Positions 1 through 8,987 of a stretch of 64,000 bases of DNA are shown here, one piece after another; positions within the stretch are counted from its first letter, which is position 1; every line of letters begins with the position of its first letter. Source of the stretch: Bacteroides timonensis (GTDB taxonomy: Bacteria; Bacteroidota; Bacteroidia; Bacteroidales; Bacteroidaceae). The position numbers were made by a program, and so were the translations under genes. The notes below the pieces were generated by a model. The model saw only the letters and a program-made list of their open reading frames with translations, was not told the origin of the DNA and did no database searches. The stretch lies in the NCBI RefSeq assembly GCF_000513195.1, contig NZ_CBVI010000048.1:1-64000 (forward strand), given 5' to 3'.

Positions 1-19
1 TTCATTAATTTATGAATCC

Positions 20-268
20 ATGAGAAAATTAGGAAAATTAAAGCTGAACAATTTCAGTGAAATGAGTGAACAGGAAATGAAGTTTGTGGTAGGTGGACAA
101 TTCGATCCAAGTGCTAAAAAAAAGTGTGAGGAGAGTTTATATGCATGTGATGGAGTGTGTCCTCCTAAATATGGAACTTCATATGGAACATCAACGTTGA
201 TCTCTCAAACTTGTACACCCCAAAAAGATTTTATGACAAAAAAAATTGTAGCGTGCTTCTGCTCTTAA
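20..268 (+). CDS. Double-glycine-leader natural-product peptide precursor, six-Cys core
   Basis: An 82-residue peptide precursor. Residues 1-26 form a leader ending in FVVGG; the preceding stretch (LNNFSEMSEQEMK) is the amphipathic type recognised by C39 peptidase exporters, and such an exporter lies downstream at 4784. Cleavage after Gly26 would release a 56-residue core with six Cys (36, 43, 47, 65, 79, 81), about twelve Ser/Thr and a YGTSYGTST stretch. The leader resembles the Bacteroidetes natural-product precursor family TIGR04149, recalled from memory rather than searched. Downstream TlpA and VKOR-like genes suggest three disulfides; thioethers are less likely because the LanC-like protein lacks zinc ligands. 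The start at 20 is chosen because an ATG at 12 runs into a stop. More cluster genes may lie before base 1. No activity can be read from the core. Confidence 0.85.
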   Translation: MRKLGKLKLNNFSEMSEQEMKFVVGGQFDPSAKKKCEESLYACDGVCPPKYGTSYGTSTLISQTCTPQKDFMTKKIVACFCS

Positions 269-303
269 TGTAGTAGCATTTTGCATATTCTCATTTAAAT
301 TAG

Positions 304-337
304 AGCCGTATTTCTTTTAGAAAAGAAAGATACGGCT
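304..337 (+). terminator. Hairpin between precursor and downstream cluster genes (attenuator or weak terminator)
   Basis: An AGCCGTAT...ATACGGCT stem extended by a TTCTTTT/AAAAGAA pairing, with a 2-base loop and a small bulge, lies 35 bases after the precursor stop. Only TTTG follows, so termination is probably partial. Structures of this kind after a peptide gene often let the peptide be made in excess of its export proteins; here that is inference. Confidence 0.55.
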
Positions 338-354
338 TTGTAAAACATAATTGC

Positions 355-633
355 ATGTATAAAATGAAATCAATTTTTGTCATATTACTGTTTGCCGTAT
401 TTTCGGTGAAATGTTATGCAGATAACTCTGAAAATGTTGTTGATACTACTAAATATATATTTATTCTGGACGATAAAGTTATTACTGCAAAATATATGTT
501 TGACCATTGGAATGAAATAGAATGGGTTACTACTGCTGATACAGTGCGTGAAGCTGTATTTACAACAGCGGGAGAATATAGAACCCCATTTTACATGTTT
601 CGCACTCGTAAAGAGGAGGGAGGAAACGAATGA
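355..633 (+). CDS. Small secreted protein of the peptide cluster, copy 1
   Basis: A 92-residue protein of no family I recognise. Residues 1-22 are a signal peptide ending near KCYA, so the mature part of about 70 residues is periplasmic or secreted. It is a clear paralogue of the protein at 3402: both share a D-[DN]-K-V/I-[IV] strand, a Y-x2-DH-x-[NE]-x-IE segment, a 'VREAV/VRDAI' helix, a G-[EK]-YR-[TV]-P stretch and a [FC]-RTRK tail. Its stop overlaps the start of the next gene (ATGA), so the two are translationally coupled. Position beside a thioredoxin suggests a role in folding or holding the peptide, but nothing in the sequence proves it. An in-frame ATG at 364 is an equally good start. 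Confidence 0.7.
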   Translation: MYKMKSIFVILLFAVFSVKCYADNSENVVDTTKYIFILDDKVITAKYMFDHWNEIEWVTTADTVREAVFTTAGEYRTPFYMFRTRKEEGGNE

Positions 634-1727
634 AAAGAATAATAATTTTAACGATGTTTCTTTTCCCTTTTATCTTGGTATGCTCACAGGGAAAATACCA
701 TATAAACGGAATCCTAAATAATGACTATAATGGAAAATATGTCAAATTGTTCCAATTTCAAGGAGATACTTTGATCACTTCTATTGACTCTGCAAAAGTT
801 CAAAAGGGTAAATTCACTTTTAAGGGTAAAGCTAATGTTGACGAGTTTGCCATTGTTACTATAGGGAAATATCCATACATAAAATCAGTGGAAGTTGTTC
901 TGGAAGAGGGAGATATACGTGTATATATGGATACTGCTTTTGTTGCATCCGGAACACCTCTTAATGATTTGCGCAATTCATTGAATAGTGAAGTAACACG
1001 GCTTTGTAGAGTATGGTATGACTTAATGATAAAAAGTGATACGATAGACATTGAAAGAGATAAAGCGCACGACGATTATCAGAAATTCATATATAATGCG
1101 ACGGTAGAAAATAGATTGAATTTAGTGGGGCGAAGATTTATTGCAGATAATAAATCAGCGATTTGGCCACTTGAAAACCTAGTTAAACTCTATGAACAAT
1201 TAGAAGCCTTACAAAAAAATAATTCTTTGGTAACACAAGCTGATATCAAGAAGTTTAAGGAACTTTTGGATAAACAGACTGCATCTACGAAGAAACAAGG
1301 GAATATGGTTAATACTCAATATCTTGATTTTATATTACAAGACACGCTTGCTGTGAAAAGGTCAATATCTGAATATGTAGGAAAATCACGTTTGCTTTTT
1401 ATTGATTTCTGGGCATCTTGGTGTGGTCCCTGCCGTGCAGATATACCTCATCTTAAAAAGGTGTACGAAAAGTATAAGGATAAGTTAAATGTTTTGGCAA
1501 TTTCATTTGATGGTAATAAAACGGCATGGAAAAGTGCGTTGAAGAAACTGAAAATGCCTTGGGAACAGCTTATAGAAGTGAATGGCACCAATTCGGATTT
1601 AGCGAAAGCTTATCAAATATATGGTATACCTTATGGTATACTATTAGATTCAGAAGGAACGATTATAGCAGTTGGACTCCATGCTCAAAGTTTAGAGGAA
1701 TTTTTGTTAAAAGAAGGCTTGAAATAA
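630..1727 (+). CDS. DUF4369 / TlpA-like thioredoxin, copy 1
   Basis: A 365-residue exported thiol-disulfide protein. A hydrophobic signal (residues 1-19, ending LVCS) may be cut by signal peptidase I, as the lipobox is imperfect. Residues about 23-110 form a DUF4369 beta domain (GKYVKLFQFQGDTLI type), a helical linker follows, and residues about 245-365 are a thioredoxin/TlpA fold with WCGPC (Cys265, Cys268) and a cis-Pro in GIPYGI. It probably oxidises or isomerises the cysteines of the exported peptide or keeps the VKOR partner working. It is paralogous to the gene at 3677 and overlaps the preceding small gene by four bases. Confidence 0.88.
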   Translation: MKRIIILTMFLFPFILVCSQGKYHINGILNNDYNGKYVKLFQFQGDTLITSIDSAKVQKGKFTFKGKANVDEFAIVTIGKYPYIKSVEVVLEEGDIRVYMDTAFVASGTPLNDLRNSLNSEVTRLCRVWYDLMIKSDTIDIERDKAHDDYQKFIYNATVENRLNLVGRRFIADNKSAIWPLENLVKLYEQLEALQKNNSLVTQADIKKFKELLDKQTASTKKQGNMVNTQYLDFILQDTLAVKRSISEYVGKSRLLFIDFWASWCGPCRADIPHLKKVYEKYKDKLNVLAISFDGNKTAWKSALKKLKMPWEQLIEVNGTNSDLAKAYQIYGIPYGILLDSEGTIIAVGLHAQSLEEFLLKEGLK

Positions 1728-1729
1728 AT

Positions 1730-3288
1730 ATGAAGTCTAATATATTTACTGTCTTTTTAGATAATGCCAAACTTAAATATACAGGCTTTTCTTATAAATA
1801 TTACGAAGAACATCCCTATAAATATAGTATGTTGGGATTATCCATGATGTTGAATGATTATGGAATTGCTAATAAAGGTGTTCGTACCCAGACAAAGGAT
1901 GAGGCTGTTAAAGAATTAGTGCCTCCTTATATCGCTCATATAAATCATGATTTTGTAAATGTTTACGGAAAGACAGACGAGAAAATATTCTATATATGGC
2001 GAGGAGTGGATATAAAATCAACCTATAATGAATTTGTCAAAGTATGGGATGGTATTGCATTGATTGCAGAACCTGACGAGACTTCCGGAGAACCTAATTA
2101 TGGAGAGAATAAGAGGAAAGATTTATGGCATACAGGGGTACAAATAGTGTTGGGATATTCTGTCATGATGCTATGTTTATTGTTTTATTGGCAGAATGTA
2201 TCCTATAGTGTAGGCGCTAATTTACTTTTTTTGCTGAATATTGTTGGAATATATATAGGACATTTGCTTGCAAAGAAACAATTGGACTTTAATAGCAGGT
2301 ATGCTGATAAATTATGTTCTCTGTTTAGTAAGAGTGACTGTAATAATGTTTTGGATTCTAAGGCTGCAAGGCTATGGGGACTAATTAGTTGGAGTGAAAT
2401 TGGCTTAGGCTATTTTATCTCGAATATGTTTATATTGCTTTTTACTCCTCAATATGTAGTACATGTAGCTTTGTTGAATTTGTGTACTATACCTTATGCC
2501 TTTTGGAGTATCTGGTTTCAAAAAATGAAAGTAAAGCAATGGTGTCCTCTTTGTTTGTTAGTTCAGGCATTGTTTTTAGGGATACTAATTGTGGATGTTG
2601 TCTGTGGATATATATTCATACCGGTAATCCGCTTGAATGAAATAGTATATGTTGCGGCTATTTATGTGATACCTTTTATGTGCATCCATCTGGCTATGTC
2701 TGCTATTTCTGATTTTAATAAAAAAAGAGGTGCTAAATATGAACTGGAAAGTTTGAAAATGCAAGAAGAGGTTTTTGCTACTTTGTTAAAAAAGCAAGCG
2801 AAGTTTCCGGTAAGTAAATCTACATCGCAAATTATATTTGGTAATCCTAATGCAGATTTACTTATTAGTGTATTTAGTAATCCTCATTGTGAACCTTGTG
2901 GGAGAATGCACAAACGATTACGAGAATTACAAAAAAAATGAAGGACAAGGTTTGCATTCAATATATTTTCAGTTCGTTTGGTGAGGATTTGAATCCAAGT
3001 AATAAATTTCTGATAAGTGCTTACCAAAATAATACAATAGAAAATTCGGAAGAAATTTATGACTTATGGTTTAATGGCGGGAAGTATAATACAACTGATT
3101 TTTTTAATAAATATCAATATGATATTAATGCGCCTGCTGTAGATCGAGAGTTTAGGTTGCACGAGGAATGGAAAAAAGAGACAAAACTTATGGCAACCCC
3201 AACCATCCTAATCAGTGGTTACGAATTACCTGATGTGTATAAAATAGAAGATTTGATCTTCTTTAAAGATTTGCGTATTGAAATGTAA
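1730..3288 (+). CDS. C39-like pseudo-domain + VKOR + thioredoxin membrane protein, interrupted by a -1 frame change at A8
   Basis: Frame one (1730-2941, 403 residues) starts at ATG 1730. Residues about 30-120 resemble the C-terminal half of a C39 peptidase (HINHDFVNVYG) but lack the catalytic-Cys segment. A vitamin K epoxide reductase-like membrane domain follows, with loop cysteines 196 and 204 and the active CPLC at 272-275. A thioredoxin-like start with CEPC (387-390) comes next. Reading stops at TGA 2939-2941, straight after eight A. The rest of the thioredoxin fold lies in the -1 frame, 2938-3288, with the cis-Pro region MATPTILISG. The full protein would be about 519 residues. VKOR proteins regenerate disulfides using quinone, so this is the likely oxidant source for the cluster. 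Programmed -1 slippage, ATGA reinitiation, a real mutation or a sequencing error all fit. Confidence 0.75.
2931..2941 (+). promoter_or_regulatory. Possible -1 slippery site: A8 followed by TGA
   Basis: Eight A precede an in-frame TGA. Slipping one base back reads AAA-ATG-AAG and continues the thioredoxin domain. The same bases form an ATGA stop/start overlap with an ATG at 2938, so reinitiation is the alternative. Confidence 0.4.
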
Positions 3289-3319
3289 TTTATAATTGTT
3301 GATTTTAAAAAGAGAAGTT

Positions 3320-3385
3320 ATGAAAAAGTTAGGAAAACTAAAGCTGAATAATTTCAGTGAAATGAGTGAACAAGAGATGAAGTAG
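3320..3385 (+). pseudogene. Leader-only remnant of a second peptide precursor
   Basis: ATG at 3320 opens a 21-residue peptide that matches residues 1-21 of the precursor at 20 in 20 of 21 positions (Lys for Arg at position 2). It ends at TAG 3383-3385, just where FVVGG should begin. No core or double glycine follows; the next gene begins 17 bases later. It marks a tandem duplication of 'precursor, small secreted protein, TlpA' whose second core was deleted. It could also still be translated as a decoy leader. Confidence 0.85.
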
Positions 3386-3401
3386 AAAACGGATATAGCT
3401 T

Positions 3402-3680
3402 ATGAGAACATTCTTTTTTATCGCATTGTGTTGCCTTTCAAGTCTCTGCTATGCCGCTATTCCTACTGATTCAACTGAAACTAAGAAGATTGAAAATCCT
3501 GATGGATATACTTATATTGTAGATAATAAAATAGTCAGTAGGCAATATGTGATAGACCATCTTGAAGATATTGAAGCTGTTGCAAGGTATGAATCAGTAA
3601 GGGATGCTATTCTTCGCTCCGGTGGAAAATATAGAGTTCCGACAGTCGTTTGTCGTACAAGAAAGGCGGAGGATAAATGA
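3402..3680 (+). CDS. Small secreted protein of the peptide cluster, copy 2
   Basis: A 92-residue paralogue of the protein at 355, the same length and with the same motif order: signal peptide (residues 1-19, ending LCYAA), a YIVDNKIVSRQYV strand, a D-x-E-x-IEAVARY helix and a terminal VCRTRKAEDK. The family is unknown to me. Like copy 1 it overlaps the following TlpA gene by four bases (ATGA). Divergence between copies is moderate, so the duplication is not recent or the copies have specialised. Confidence 0.7.
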   Translation: MRTFFFIALCCLSSLCYAAIPTDSTETKKIENPDGYTYIVDNKIVSRQYVIDHLEDIEAVARYESVRDAILRSGGKYRVPTVVCRTRKAEDK

Positions 3681-4768
3681 AACAGTTGTTAGTCTTATTT
3701 CTTTCCTTTATAAGCGCGTTTGCTTCTTCGCAAGAATCTCCGGAAAAAGGAATGTATTGTATAGAAGGAAATATAACTGATAGATATAATAATGAATATA
3801 TTAAATTATTTCATTTGCAAGGTGATACTTTACTTCTTTCCGTAGATTCGGTGAAGGTAGAAAATGGCAAGTTTCATTTTGATGGTGCTGAGAACCTTAA
3901 AGACTTTGCGGTACTTACAATCGGTAATGATAGTTTGGATATTCTGTCCCTTGAATTAGTTTTAGAGCGTGGTACTATTGAAGTCGTTATGGATACCACT
4001 TCAGTTGCTCATAGTACTTATAATGATTTATATAATTCCTTGGTGCAGGCGTATAGGAAAGTGGCACATTTGGCTTGGACTACTCAAGATGAGGGGAATT
4101 ATGTTTTGTCAACACGGTATTTTGAACAAGCAGATTCTCTTTTGTATGAGATGATGAAAGATAATTGTTTGAATGTTGCCGGACAGAAGCTTATTCTTGA
4201 ATATAAATCAGAAATTTCTAACTATGATTTAATTGTAAGTGTCCATGATTATATTGAGAAGCGGTATAAACACAACCCATGGTTGACTGATCAGGATTTG
4301 TTCCGGGCAAAAAGAGCGAAAGACGAAGATGAGCGAAGAAGACACATGCAGCAGGAAAAATTCATAGATATCGAATTAATAACCCCTGAGGGAGAACGAA
4401 AGTGGTTATCTGAATATGTCGGACATTCCAAATTTCTTTTTATTGATTTCTGGGCTTCATGGTGCGGTCCGTGCATAGCGGATATTCCTAAGATAAAGCG
4501 GACATACGAGAAATATAAAGATAAGGGCTTGGAGATATTGAGTATATCTATGGATACAAGTAATGAGAGTTGGAATCTTGCAATGGATAAGGCGGATATG
4601 CCATGGAAGCAATTTGTATTACCGGCTAATTCTAAAGCCACAGAATTGTATGCCTTTAAAGGAATTCCCCATGGTATTCTAATAGATCAGGATGGGAAGA
4701 TAGTGCAAAGTTCAGTGATGGGATTCCTCTTGGATGTAATTCTGGAAGCATTGCTAAAAGTGAAGTAA
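3677..4768 (+). CDS. DUF4369 / TlpA-like thioredoxin, copy 2
   Basis: A 363-residue paralogue of the protein at 630. An N-terminal signal (about 1-19, FASSQE) leads into a DUF4369 domain (EYIKLFHLQGDTLLL type), a charged helical linker, then a TlpA thioredoxin domain with WCGPC (Cys263, Cys266) and the cis-Pro loop GIPHGI. It is predicted to act on peptide or partner disulfides in the periplasm. The ABC exporter begins 15 bases downstream, consistent with one transcript. Why the cluster keeps two thioredoxins is not evident; one may oxidise and one isomerise or reduce. Confidence 0.87.
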   Translation: MKQLLVLFLSFISAFASSQESPEKGMYCIEGNITDRYNNEYIKLFHLQGDTLLLSVDSVKVENGKFHFDGAENLKDFAVLTIGNDSLDILSLELVLERGTIEVVMDTTSVAHSTYNDLYNSLVQAYRKVAHLAWTTQDEGNYVLSTRYFEQADSLLYEMMKDNCLNVAGQKLILEYKSEISNYDLIVSVHDYIEKRYKHNPWLTDQDLFRAKRAKDEDERRRHMQQEKFIDIELITPEGERKWLSEYVGHSKFLFIDFWASWCGPCIADIPKIKRTYEKYKDKGLEILSISMDTSNESWNLAMDKADMPWKQFVLPANSKATELYAFKGIPHGILIDQDGKIVQSSVMGFLLDVILEALLKVK

Positions 4769-4783
4769 AATTAGTATGTAAGA

Positions 4784-6994
4784 ATGAGAAAAGCTTTTCC
4801 ACATTACTCCCAATTGGATGCAATGGATTGTGGTCCCTCTTGTTTGCGGATGATAGCTCAGTATTATGGCCGTAAATATTCATTGCAGACCTTACGTGAA
4901 AGATGTTATATTACGCGTATGGGTGTTTCTATGTTGGGAATTAGTGATGCGGCGGAAAGTATAGGCTTTCGTACTTTAGGTGTAAAGACTGATTTTGAAC
5001 AATTAAGCAGGGAGACTCCCCTTCCCTGCATTTTACATTGGAATCAGAATCATTTTGTGGTTTGTTATGGCATAAAAAGAACTCAGAAGGGCGAATATAA
5101 AATTAAAATCTCTGATCCGGCCAGAGATAAGATGGTAATCAGTGAAGATGTTTTTTTAAAACATTGGCTTAGTACTAAAGTGGATGGAAAAAATATCGGA
5201 ACTGTACTTTTGTTGACTCCTTCGCCGGAATTCTATCAGCATGAAGATGACTATCAACAGGGTAAAAAGAATCTCTATTATTATGTGAAATATCTAATAC
5301 CTTATAAATCACAGATTGCACAATTGATAATTGGAATGTTACTTGGAAGCCTCTTTCAACTGATATTTCCTTTTCTTACTCAGGCAATGGTAGATCAAGG
5401 TATTGGAAATGCTAATTTGAGCTTTGTAACCCTGACGCTCATAGCGCAACTTATACTGTCTGTAACTCAACTTGGCGTAAATTTTATTCGAAGTTGGATA
5501 ACTCTCCATGTAAATACTCGTATTAATATAACGCTTATCTCCGATTTTTTGTCGAAATTAATGAAGCTACCCATACGCTATTTCGATACAAAAAACATCG
5601 GCGATATAATGCAACGTATTGGCGACCACGGAAGGATTGAATCTTTTCTGACTGGTTCAACTTTGTCTACTCTATTCTCATTTGCAAACTTTTTTATCTT
5701 TGCATTTATTTTGGCATATTATAACTTACCTATATTAGGTGTATTTATTTTAGGTAATTCACTTTATATTGCGTGGATTATGCTCTTCCTTCGTTATCGT
5801 AGGATTCTGGATAGTAATCGTTTTGCACAAGCTGCTGCAGAACAGGGGAATCTGTATCATATGATAACGGGTATGCAAGATATAAAACTGAATAATTGTG
5901 AAAGGCAACAGCGTTGGAAATGGGAAAGGATACAGGTTAAATTGTTTAGAATCAGCATGAAGGGGGTAGCATTAGGGCAGTATCAACAAGTAGGCTCGCT
6001 TTTTTTTAACCAAATAACTTCTTTGCTTATTTCTTTTTTAGCGGCGAAAGCTGTTATTGATGGGGATATCACATTAGGAATGATGATGTCAATCAGTTAT
6101 ATTATTGGTCAGCTTTCTGCTCCTATTGGCGAAGTCATAGGTTTTACCCAATCTCTGCAAGATGCCAAAATAAGTCTTGAACGTTTAAATGAGGTGCATA
6201 ATAAGGAAGACGAGGAGTTCAATATCACCGAAAAAATAAACCAATTACCGGATAATAAGAGTATAAAACTGGAAAATGTCAGTTTCACATATGATGGAGC
6301 AGATAGAGATTATGTGTTGGATAATGTGACTCTTGAAATTCCTCAAAACAAAGTTACGGCAATTGTTGGTGCTAGTGGTAGTGGAAAAACAACCATTATA
6401 AAACTTTTGTTAGGTTTCTATTCGCCACTGAAAGGAAATATAAAAATACAGGATATTTCCCTTGATGACATAAATCCGCATCTTTGGCGTGCACGTTTGG
6501 GAGCCGTTCTGCAAGATAGTTTTATCTTTTCAGATACTATTGCCAATAATATAGCAATTGGAGAAGAAAGTATTGACAAGAAGAGGCTGCTACAAGCTGT
6601 GGAAATTGCTAATATTAGAGAATTTATAGAATCACTTCCGCTTAAATATAATACTAAAATAGGTATGGAAGGAAATGGAATTAGTCAGGGGCAAAAGCAA
6701 CGTTTGTTAATTGCCCGTGCGGTTTATAAGAATCCGGAATATCTTTTCTTTGATGAGGCTACTAATTCTTTGGACGCCAATAATGAACGTGTGATTCTTG
6801 ATAATTTAATGAATTTCTATGTCGGAAAGACGGTGGTTGTAGTTGCACATAGACTTAGTACTGTGCAAAATGCAGATCATATAATAGTTCTTAACAAAGG
6901 AAAAATAGTAGAACAAGGTACACACAAACAACTCATCAGTTTGAAGGGGAGCTACTATACTTTGATAAAAAATCAATTAGAATTAGGTGTGTAA
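4784..6994 (+). CDS. C39-peptidase-containing ABC exporter (leader-cleaving)
   Basis: A 736-residue bacteriocin-type exporter with peptidase, membrane and ATPase parts in one chain. The N-terminal C39 domain has Cys16 in DAMDCGPSC, a catalytic His in NQNHFVVCYG and Asp in ISDPAR, so it should cut after the double glycine of the precursor at 20. Membrane helices span about 170-440. The ATPase has Walker A GASGSGKTT (about 529-537), signature ISQGQKQR (about 633) and Walker B LFFDEAT. It would work with the HlyD-like adaptor that starts at the final base of this gene and with an outer-membrane TolC-like channel encoded elsewhere. Confidence 0.95.
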   Translation: MRKAFPHYSQLDAMDCGPSCLRMIAQYYGRKYSLQTLRERCYITRMGVSMLGISDAAESIGFRTLGVKTDFEQLSRETPLPCILHWNQNHFVVCYGIKRTQKGEYKIKISDPARDKMVISEDVFLKHWLSTKVDGKNIGTVLLLTPSPEFYQHEDDYQQGKKNLYYYVKYLIPYKSQIAQLIIGMLLGSLFQLIFPFLTQAMVDQGIGNANLSFVTLTLIAQLILSVTQLGVNFIRSWITLHVNTRINITLISDFLSKLMKLPIRYFDTKNIGDIMQRIGDHGRIESFLTGSTLSTLFSFANFFIFAFILAYYNLPILGVFILGNSLYIAWIMLFLRYRRILDSNRFAQAAAEQGNLYHMITGMQDIKLNNCERQQRWKWERIQVKLFRISMKGVALGQYQQVGSLFFNQITSLLISFLAAKAVIDGDITLGMMMSISYIIGQLSAPIGEVIGFTQSLQDAKISLERLNEVHNKEDEEFNITEKINQLPDNKSIKLENVSFTYDGADRDYVLDNVTLEIPQNKVTAIVGASGSGKTTIIKLLLGFYSPLKGNIKIQDISLDDINPHLWRARLGAVLQDSFIFSDTIANNIAIGEESIDKKRLLQAVEIANIREFIESLPLKYNTKIGMEGNGISQGQKQRLLIARAVYKNPEYLFFDEATNSLDANNERVILDNLMNFYVGKTVVVVAHRLSTVQNADHIIVLNKGKIVEQGTHKQLISLKGSYYTLIKNQLELGV

Positions 6995-8292
6995 TGTCTG
7001 AAGATACTGATAATATAGAATTAAGAAGTGAAGAAGTACAGGATATTCTTGGAGAGGTGCCTGCCTGGATTTTGCGTCGCGGCATTATTTTAACCGCTAT
7101 AATTGTGGTTGTTATCCTATCAGGCAGTGCATTTTTTAAATATCCAGATGTTATTACATCTTCAGTAGTTTTAACGAGCACAAATCCTGCAATAAGTATA
7201 GTTGCGAAATCCTCTGGAAGAATACAACATTTATATATTAATGATAATCAGCATATCGATGAGGGAAGCTATTTGGCTGTTATTGAAAATAGTGCAAAAC
7301 CTCATGACGTATTGTATTTGAAAAAGTATCTTTTGTCAATCAATTCATTGGATACTATTAATTTTTTGCCTACTAAAGGGTTGGAAGTTGGTAACTTACA
7401 GGCTCTTTATTCCTCGTTTTATCTTACTCTTTCAGAATATATACGATTTAAAAGGGAACAATATTATTTTCTAAAAATTAAATGGGTGCAAGAAAAAATA
7501 GAGCAATATAAAGTATCATATCAAGATATACTACGTCAGAAGATACTTGTCGAAGAGCAATTTGAAATAGGACAAAAACAATATAGAAGGGATTCCACTT
7601 TGTTTGTACAGAGATTGTTGTCAGAAGAAAATTTAGAGAATAGTTATAATAATTATCTACAAAGAAAACTGTCTTTAGAAAATATATATGCAACTTTAAA
7701 CAATATGCAATTGCAAACAATGCAGATGTGTGAGTCTTTGTCAGATATGGAATTTCAATATTCAGAAAAGAAAAATAATTTAGAGACCCAAGTGAATAAC
7801 TACATCACACAGTTAATCACTGAAATTCAAAATTGGGAATTAAGTTATGTTATAATGGCACCCATATCTGGAAAAATCACTTTTACACAATATTGGAGTA
7901 TAAATCAGAACATTACTTCCGGAGAGCCAATCTTCAATATTGTACCAGATGAAAAAGGCTTTTTAATGGGGAAGGCGCTACTGCCTGCAGAACGTTCCGG
8001 TAAAGTGAAAATAGGACAAACTGTAAATATTGGTTTTGATAATTTTCCTAACACTGAATTTGGAATTGTTAAAGGGATGGTGAAAAATATTTCTTTAGTA
8101 CCGTCAGAAATAGAAAAGAAAAAAATATATATAGTTGAGATTCTATTACCCAAAGGACTTATTACATCTTATAATAAGGAATTACCATATTTATTGGAAA
8201 TGGAAGGAAAAGCAGAAATAATAACGGATGATTTGTCTCTTTTAGAGAGATTTCTCTTACCGATAAAAAAAGTATTAAAAGAAAATTTATGA
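6994..8292 (+). CDS. HlyD-family periplasmic adaptor of the peptide exporter
   Basis: A 432-residue membrane fusion protein. It has a cytoplasmic start of about 28 residues, one membrane span (about 29-49, IILTAIIVVVIL), a lipoyl-like half (SSGRIQHLYINDNQHIDEG), a long coiled coil (about 150-265) and the second lipoyl half with a beta barrel (MAPISGKITF, then FNIVPDEKGFLMG). It bridges the inner-membrane exporter to an outer-membrane channel so the processed peptide leaves in one step. Its start overlaps the exporter stop (TAATG) and it overlaps the next gene by four bases. Confidence 0.93.
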   Translation: MSEDTDNIELRSEEVQDILGEVPAWILRRGIILTAIIVVVILSGSAFFKYPDVITSSVVLTSTNPAISIVAKSSGRIQHLYINDNQHIDEGSYLAVIENSAKPHDVLYLKKYLLSINSLDTINFLPTKGLEVGNLQALYSSFYLTLSEYIRFKREQYYFLKIKWVQEKIEQYKVSYQDILRQKILVEEQFEIGQKQYRRDSTLFVQRLLSEENLENSYNNYLQRKLSLENIYATLNNMQLQTMQMCESLSDMEFQYSEKKNNLETQVNNYITQLITEIQNWELSYVIMAPISGKITFTQYWSINQNITSGEPIFNIVPDEKGFLMGKALLPAERSGKVKIGQTVNIGFDNFPNTEFGIVKGMVKNISLVPSEIEKKKIYIVEILLPKGLITSYNKELPYLLEMEGKAEIITDDLSLLERFLLPIKKVLKENL

Positions 8293-8987
8293 GCCAAAAA
8301 CCGGAAATATTGAATCGAATTATTTATCATTTAATATTGAATGCTAGTTTTACTAGAAATTTAGGACTGTTAGATGGAAAAATGGGAATCTGTATCTTTT
8401 TCTATCTTTATGCGAGACAGACGGGTAGCAAGTTATATGAAGAATTGGGAGGATATCTTCTGGATGAGATTTATAAAGAGATTGCTCAATCGGCTTCAAT
8501 CGGTTTTGCTAGGGGACTGTGTGGAATTGCCTGGGGAATTGAATATCTGATACAAAATGATTTTGTGAAGGCTGATAGGGATGAAGTTTTGGGGGAACTT
8601 GATTTAAAAATTTTAGAGAAGGATGTTACTCGTATTAAGGATTTTTCATTGGAAGATGGACTGAAAGGAATTGCTTATTATGTAATGAGTAGATATTATA
8701 AAAGAATAAATTCCCATGAACTCATAAGCAAAGAATATATCAATAGTTTGATTTGCGCATTGAAGCAGAATAAAGGAGATGAAGAAGCAGGGATGCTGGT
8801 AAATAAGTTGTCTAAAATATGGGATGGAGAAGTTATAGATGATCGGGACACAATATTAGAGATAATAGTAGATAAAACGACTTATACTTCAAAAACATTG
8901 TTCAATACTCATAGAGAAATAGGTATTCGCAAAAATGGATATACAGGCATTGCACTCAAATTGATATTAGAGAATCATGAAAAGTAA
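8289..8987 (+). CDS. Short LanC-like protein lacking zinc ligands
   Basis: A 232-residue protein with LanC-type alpha-toroid repeats: GLLDGKMG (26-33), GFARGLCGIAWG (72-83), LEDGLKGIAYYV and KNGYTGIAL (about 214-222). True LanC cyclases are about 400 residues and bind zinc through two Cys and a His in WCYG and CHG motifs. None of these is present; the only Cys are in GIC, GLC and LICA contexts. It is therefore probably not a lanthionine cyclase but may bind the peptide or leader as a chaperone. It overlaps the exporter adaptor by four bases and the glycosyltransferase by eleven, so it belongs to the same operon. A C-terminally or internally shortened enzyme is the alternative. Confidence 0.7.
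   Translation: MSQKPEILNRIIYHLILNASFTRNLGLLDGKMGICIFFYLYARQTGSKLYEELGGYLLDEIYKEIAQSASIGFARGLCGIAWGIEYLIQNDFVKADRDEVLGELDLKILEKDVTRIKDFSLEDGLKGIAYYVMSRYYKRINSHELISKEYINSLICALKQNKGDEEAGMLVNKLSKIWDGEVIDDRDTILEIIVDKTTYTSKTLFNTHREIGIRKNGYTGIALKLILENHEK

Noticed and set aside
1526..1729. Earlier start for the VKOR protein inside the TlpA gene
   Set aside because: The extension is an out-of-frame reading of the TlpA C-terminus; ATG 1730 is two bases after the TlpA stop and is natural.
8289..8987. Active lanthionine cyclase (lantibiotic cluster)
   Set aside because: No zinc-binding Cys/His motifs, about half length, and no LanB or LanM dehydratase in the cluster as seen.
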